Source of the DNA: Myxococcota bacterium
GTDB lineage: Bacteria; Myxococcota; JAJVIH01
Length of the DNA: 64,000 nt
NCBI GenBank assembly: GCA_022072125.1
Contig: JAJVIH010000050.1
Coordinates: 1-64,000, forward strand
Direction of reading: 5' to 3'
The position numbers and the translations under genes are program-made. Position 1 is the stretch's first letter; every line of letters starts with the position of its first letter. Shown here piece by piece: positions 63,688 to 64,000 of this stretch. The notes beneath the pieces were generated by a model, which made no database searches, had not been told where the DNA came from, and worked only from the letters and a program-made list of their open reading frames with translations.

Positions 63688-64000
63688 ATGAGACTGATTG
63701 GCGTCATCATCCTTGCGGCGGCGTGTTGGGCCCCTGTTTCCGCGCTCGCCGGTAAATCGGCCTGCGTCAGGGCCTGTGACAAAAGCCGGGCGGCCTGCAA
63801 ATGCAAGGCGAAAGACGAGGCATGCCGCGCTGCTTGCGAGGACGCGCGGTTGACCTGCCGCAAGACCTGCGAGGACAAGGCGTCGAACTGCAAATCCGCC
63901 TGTTCCAACACCTCCAGCAAATGTCTGGTGGCCGCCAGCAGCGACGCCCGCCGCGCCGCCTGCGAAAAGCAGGAAGCCTCCTGTGTCAAAGGTTGCGACT
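63688..64000 (+). CDS. secreted cysteine-rich helical protein, 3' end cut by window
   Basis: Partial gene running off the window at 64000 (104 complete codons shown). MRLIGVIILAAACWAPVSALA is a signal peptide; the rest is alternating Cys with Lys/Arg/Ala/Glu. Cysteines run C-3-C-6-C-1-C-6-C-3-C-6-C-3-C-6-C-3-C-6-C-12-C-6-C-3-C, close to an 11-residue period, which suits disulfide-linked helices. GGAG is 8 bp before the ATG. No family recognised; similar short cysteine patterns are seen in the lipoprotein at 5274-6836. Confidence 0.75.
   Translation, partial: MRLIGVIILAAACWAPVSALAGKSACVRACDKSRAACKCKAKDEACRAACEDARLTCRKTCEDKASNCKSACSNTSSKCLVAASSDARRAACEKQEASCVKGCD

Overview
The window is GC-rich, densely packed chromosomal DNA from a diderm (Gram-negative) bacterium. 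Evidence for an outer membrane is an OmpA-family protein, a beta-barrel protein, an RND pump with its adaptor, and many lipoproteins with a lipobox. The style of the secreted proteins fits Myxococcota, Bradymonadota or a related deltaproteobacteria-grade lineage: cysteine-rich lipoproteins with Gly/Asp linkers, MopE-type DNCDGRVDE motifs and Kazal modules. Other pointers are many 1-8 nt start/stop overlaps and a predicted sigma-54 promoter. The lineage is an inference. No prophage, transposase, integrase or CRISPR array was seen.

Layout. 1-359: G-rich repeat-bearing leader. 360-5128: thiolase, rsmD, coaD, an aspartate-type aminotransferase and lysA (core metabolism). 5274-6836 (-): cysteine-rich lipoprotein. 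7067-9677: nuclease lipoprotein, purB, purC. 9743-11413 (-): PHA synthase with an SRPBCC-type protein; 11487-11879 (+): NTF2-like protein. 11998-17559 (-): RND adaptor, RND pump, CapA-like protein. 17737-17813: tRNA-Pro(UGG) with a tRNA-like remnant downstream. 18051-22978 (-): Kazal/MopE lipoprotein behind a sigma-54-like promoter, and an OmpA protein with carboxypeptidase-regulatory-like repeats. 23385-25381: MFS transporter and MOSC protein. 25561-27885: secreted Asn/Gly-rich protein and outer-membrane barrel. 27952-31806: two M16 peptidases (one catalytic, one not) and a glutamate-dehydrogenase-like protein. 31919-32713: metallo-beta-lactamase-fold hydrolase. 32744-38603 (-): aldehyde dehydrogenase, YciO-like protein, cyclase-like/AAA/TPR regulator and SDR, tightly coupled. 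38751-42592 (-): three-subunit molybdenum hydroxylase of the 4-hydroxybenzoyl-CoA reductase type. 42929-45696 (-) and 45976-49869 (+): divergent surface loci, the second encoding a 1297-residue metzincin-like lipoprotein. 49929-50335: AT-richer gap with hairpins. 50336-55492: RluA-type pseudouridine synthase, a small coiled-coil protein, SPOR lipoprotein, HemJ/CopD-like and polytopic membrane proteins. 55712-63563: methylmalonyl-CoA mutase large chain and gltBD. The window ends inside a cysteine-rich secreted protein.

How genes fit together. Thiolase, PHA synthase and methylmalonyl-CoA mutase suggest acyl-CoA and carbon-storage metabolism. The molybdenum hydroxylase and adjacent aldehyde dehydrogenase suggest oxidation or reduction of aromatic or aldehyde substrates. 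gltBD assimilates nitrogen.

Most notable observations: (1) the GDH-like protein has lost, at exactly conserved spacing, all three active-site lysines and the catalytic aspartate; (2) the class III cyclase domain of the AAA/TPR protein has lost a metal aspartate and substrate-binding positions; (3) several cysteine-rich secreted proteins share a C-x3-C-x6 building block; (4) a well-formed sigma-54 promoter precedes the Kazal/MopE lipoprotein gene; (5) the HcrB-type [4Fe-4S] loop in the flavoprotein subunit of the molybdenum hydroxylase.
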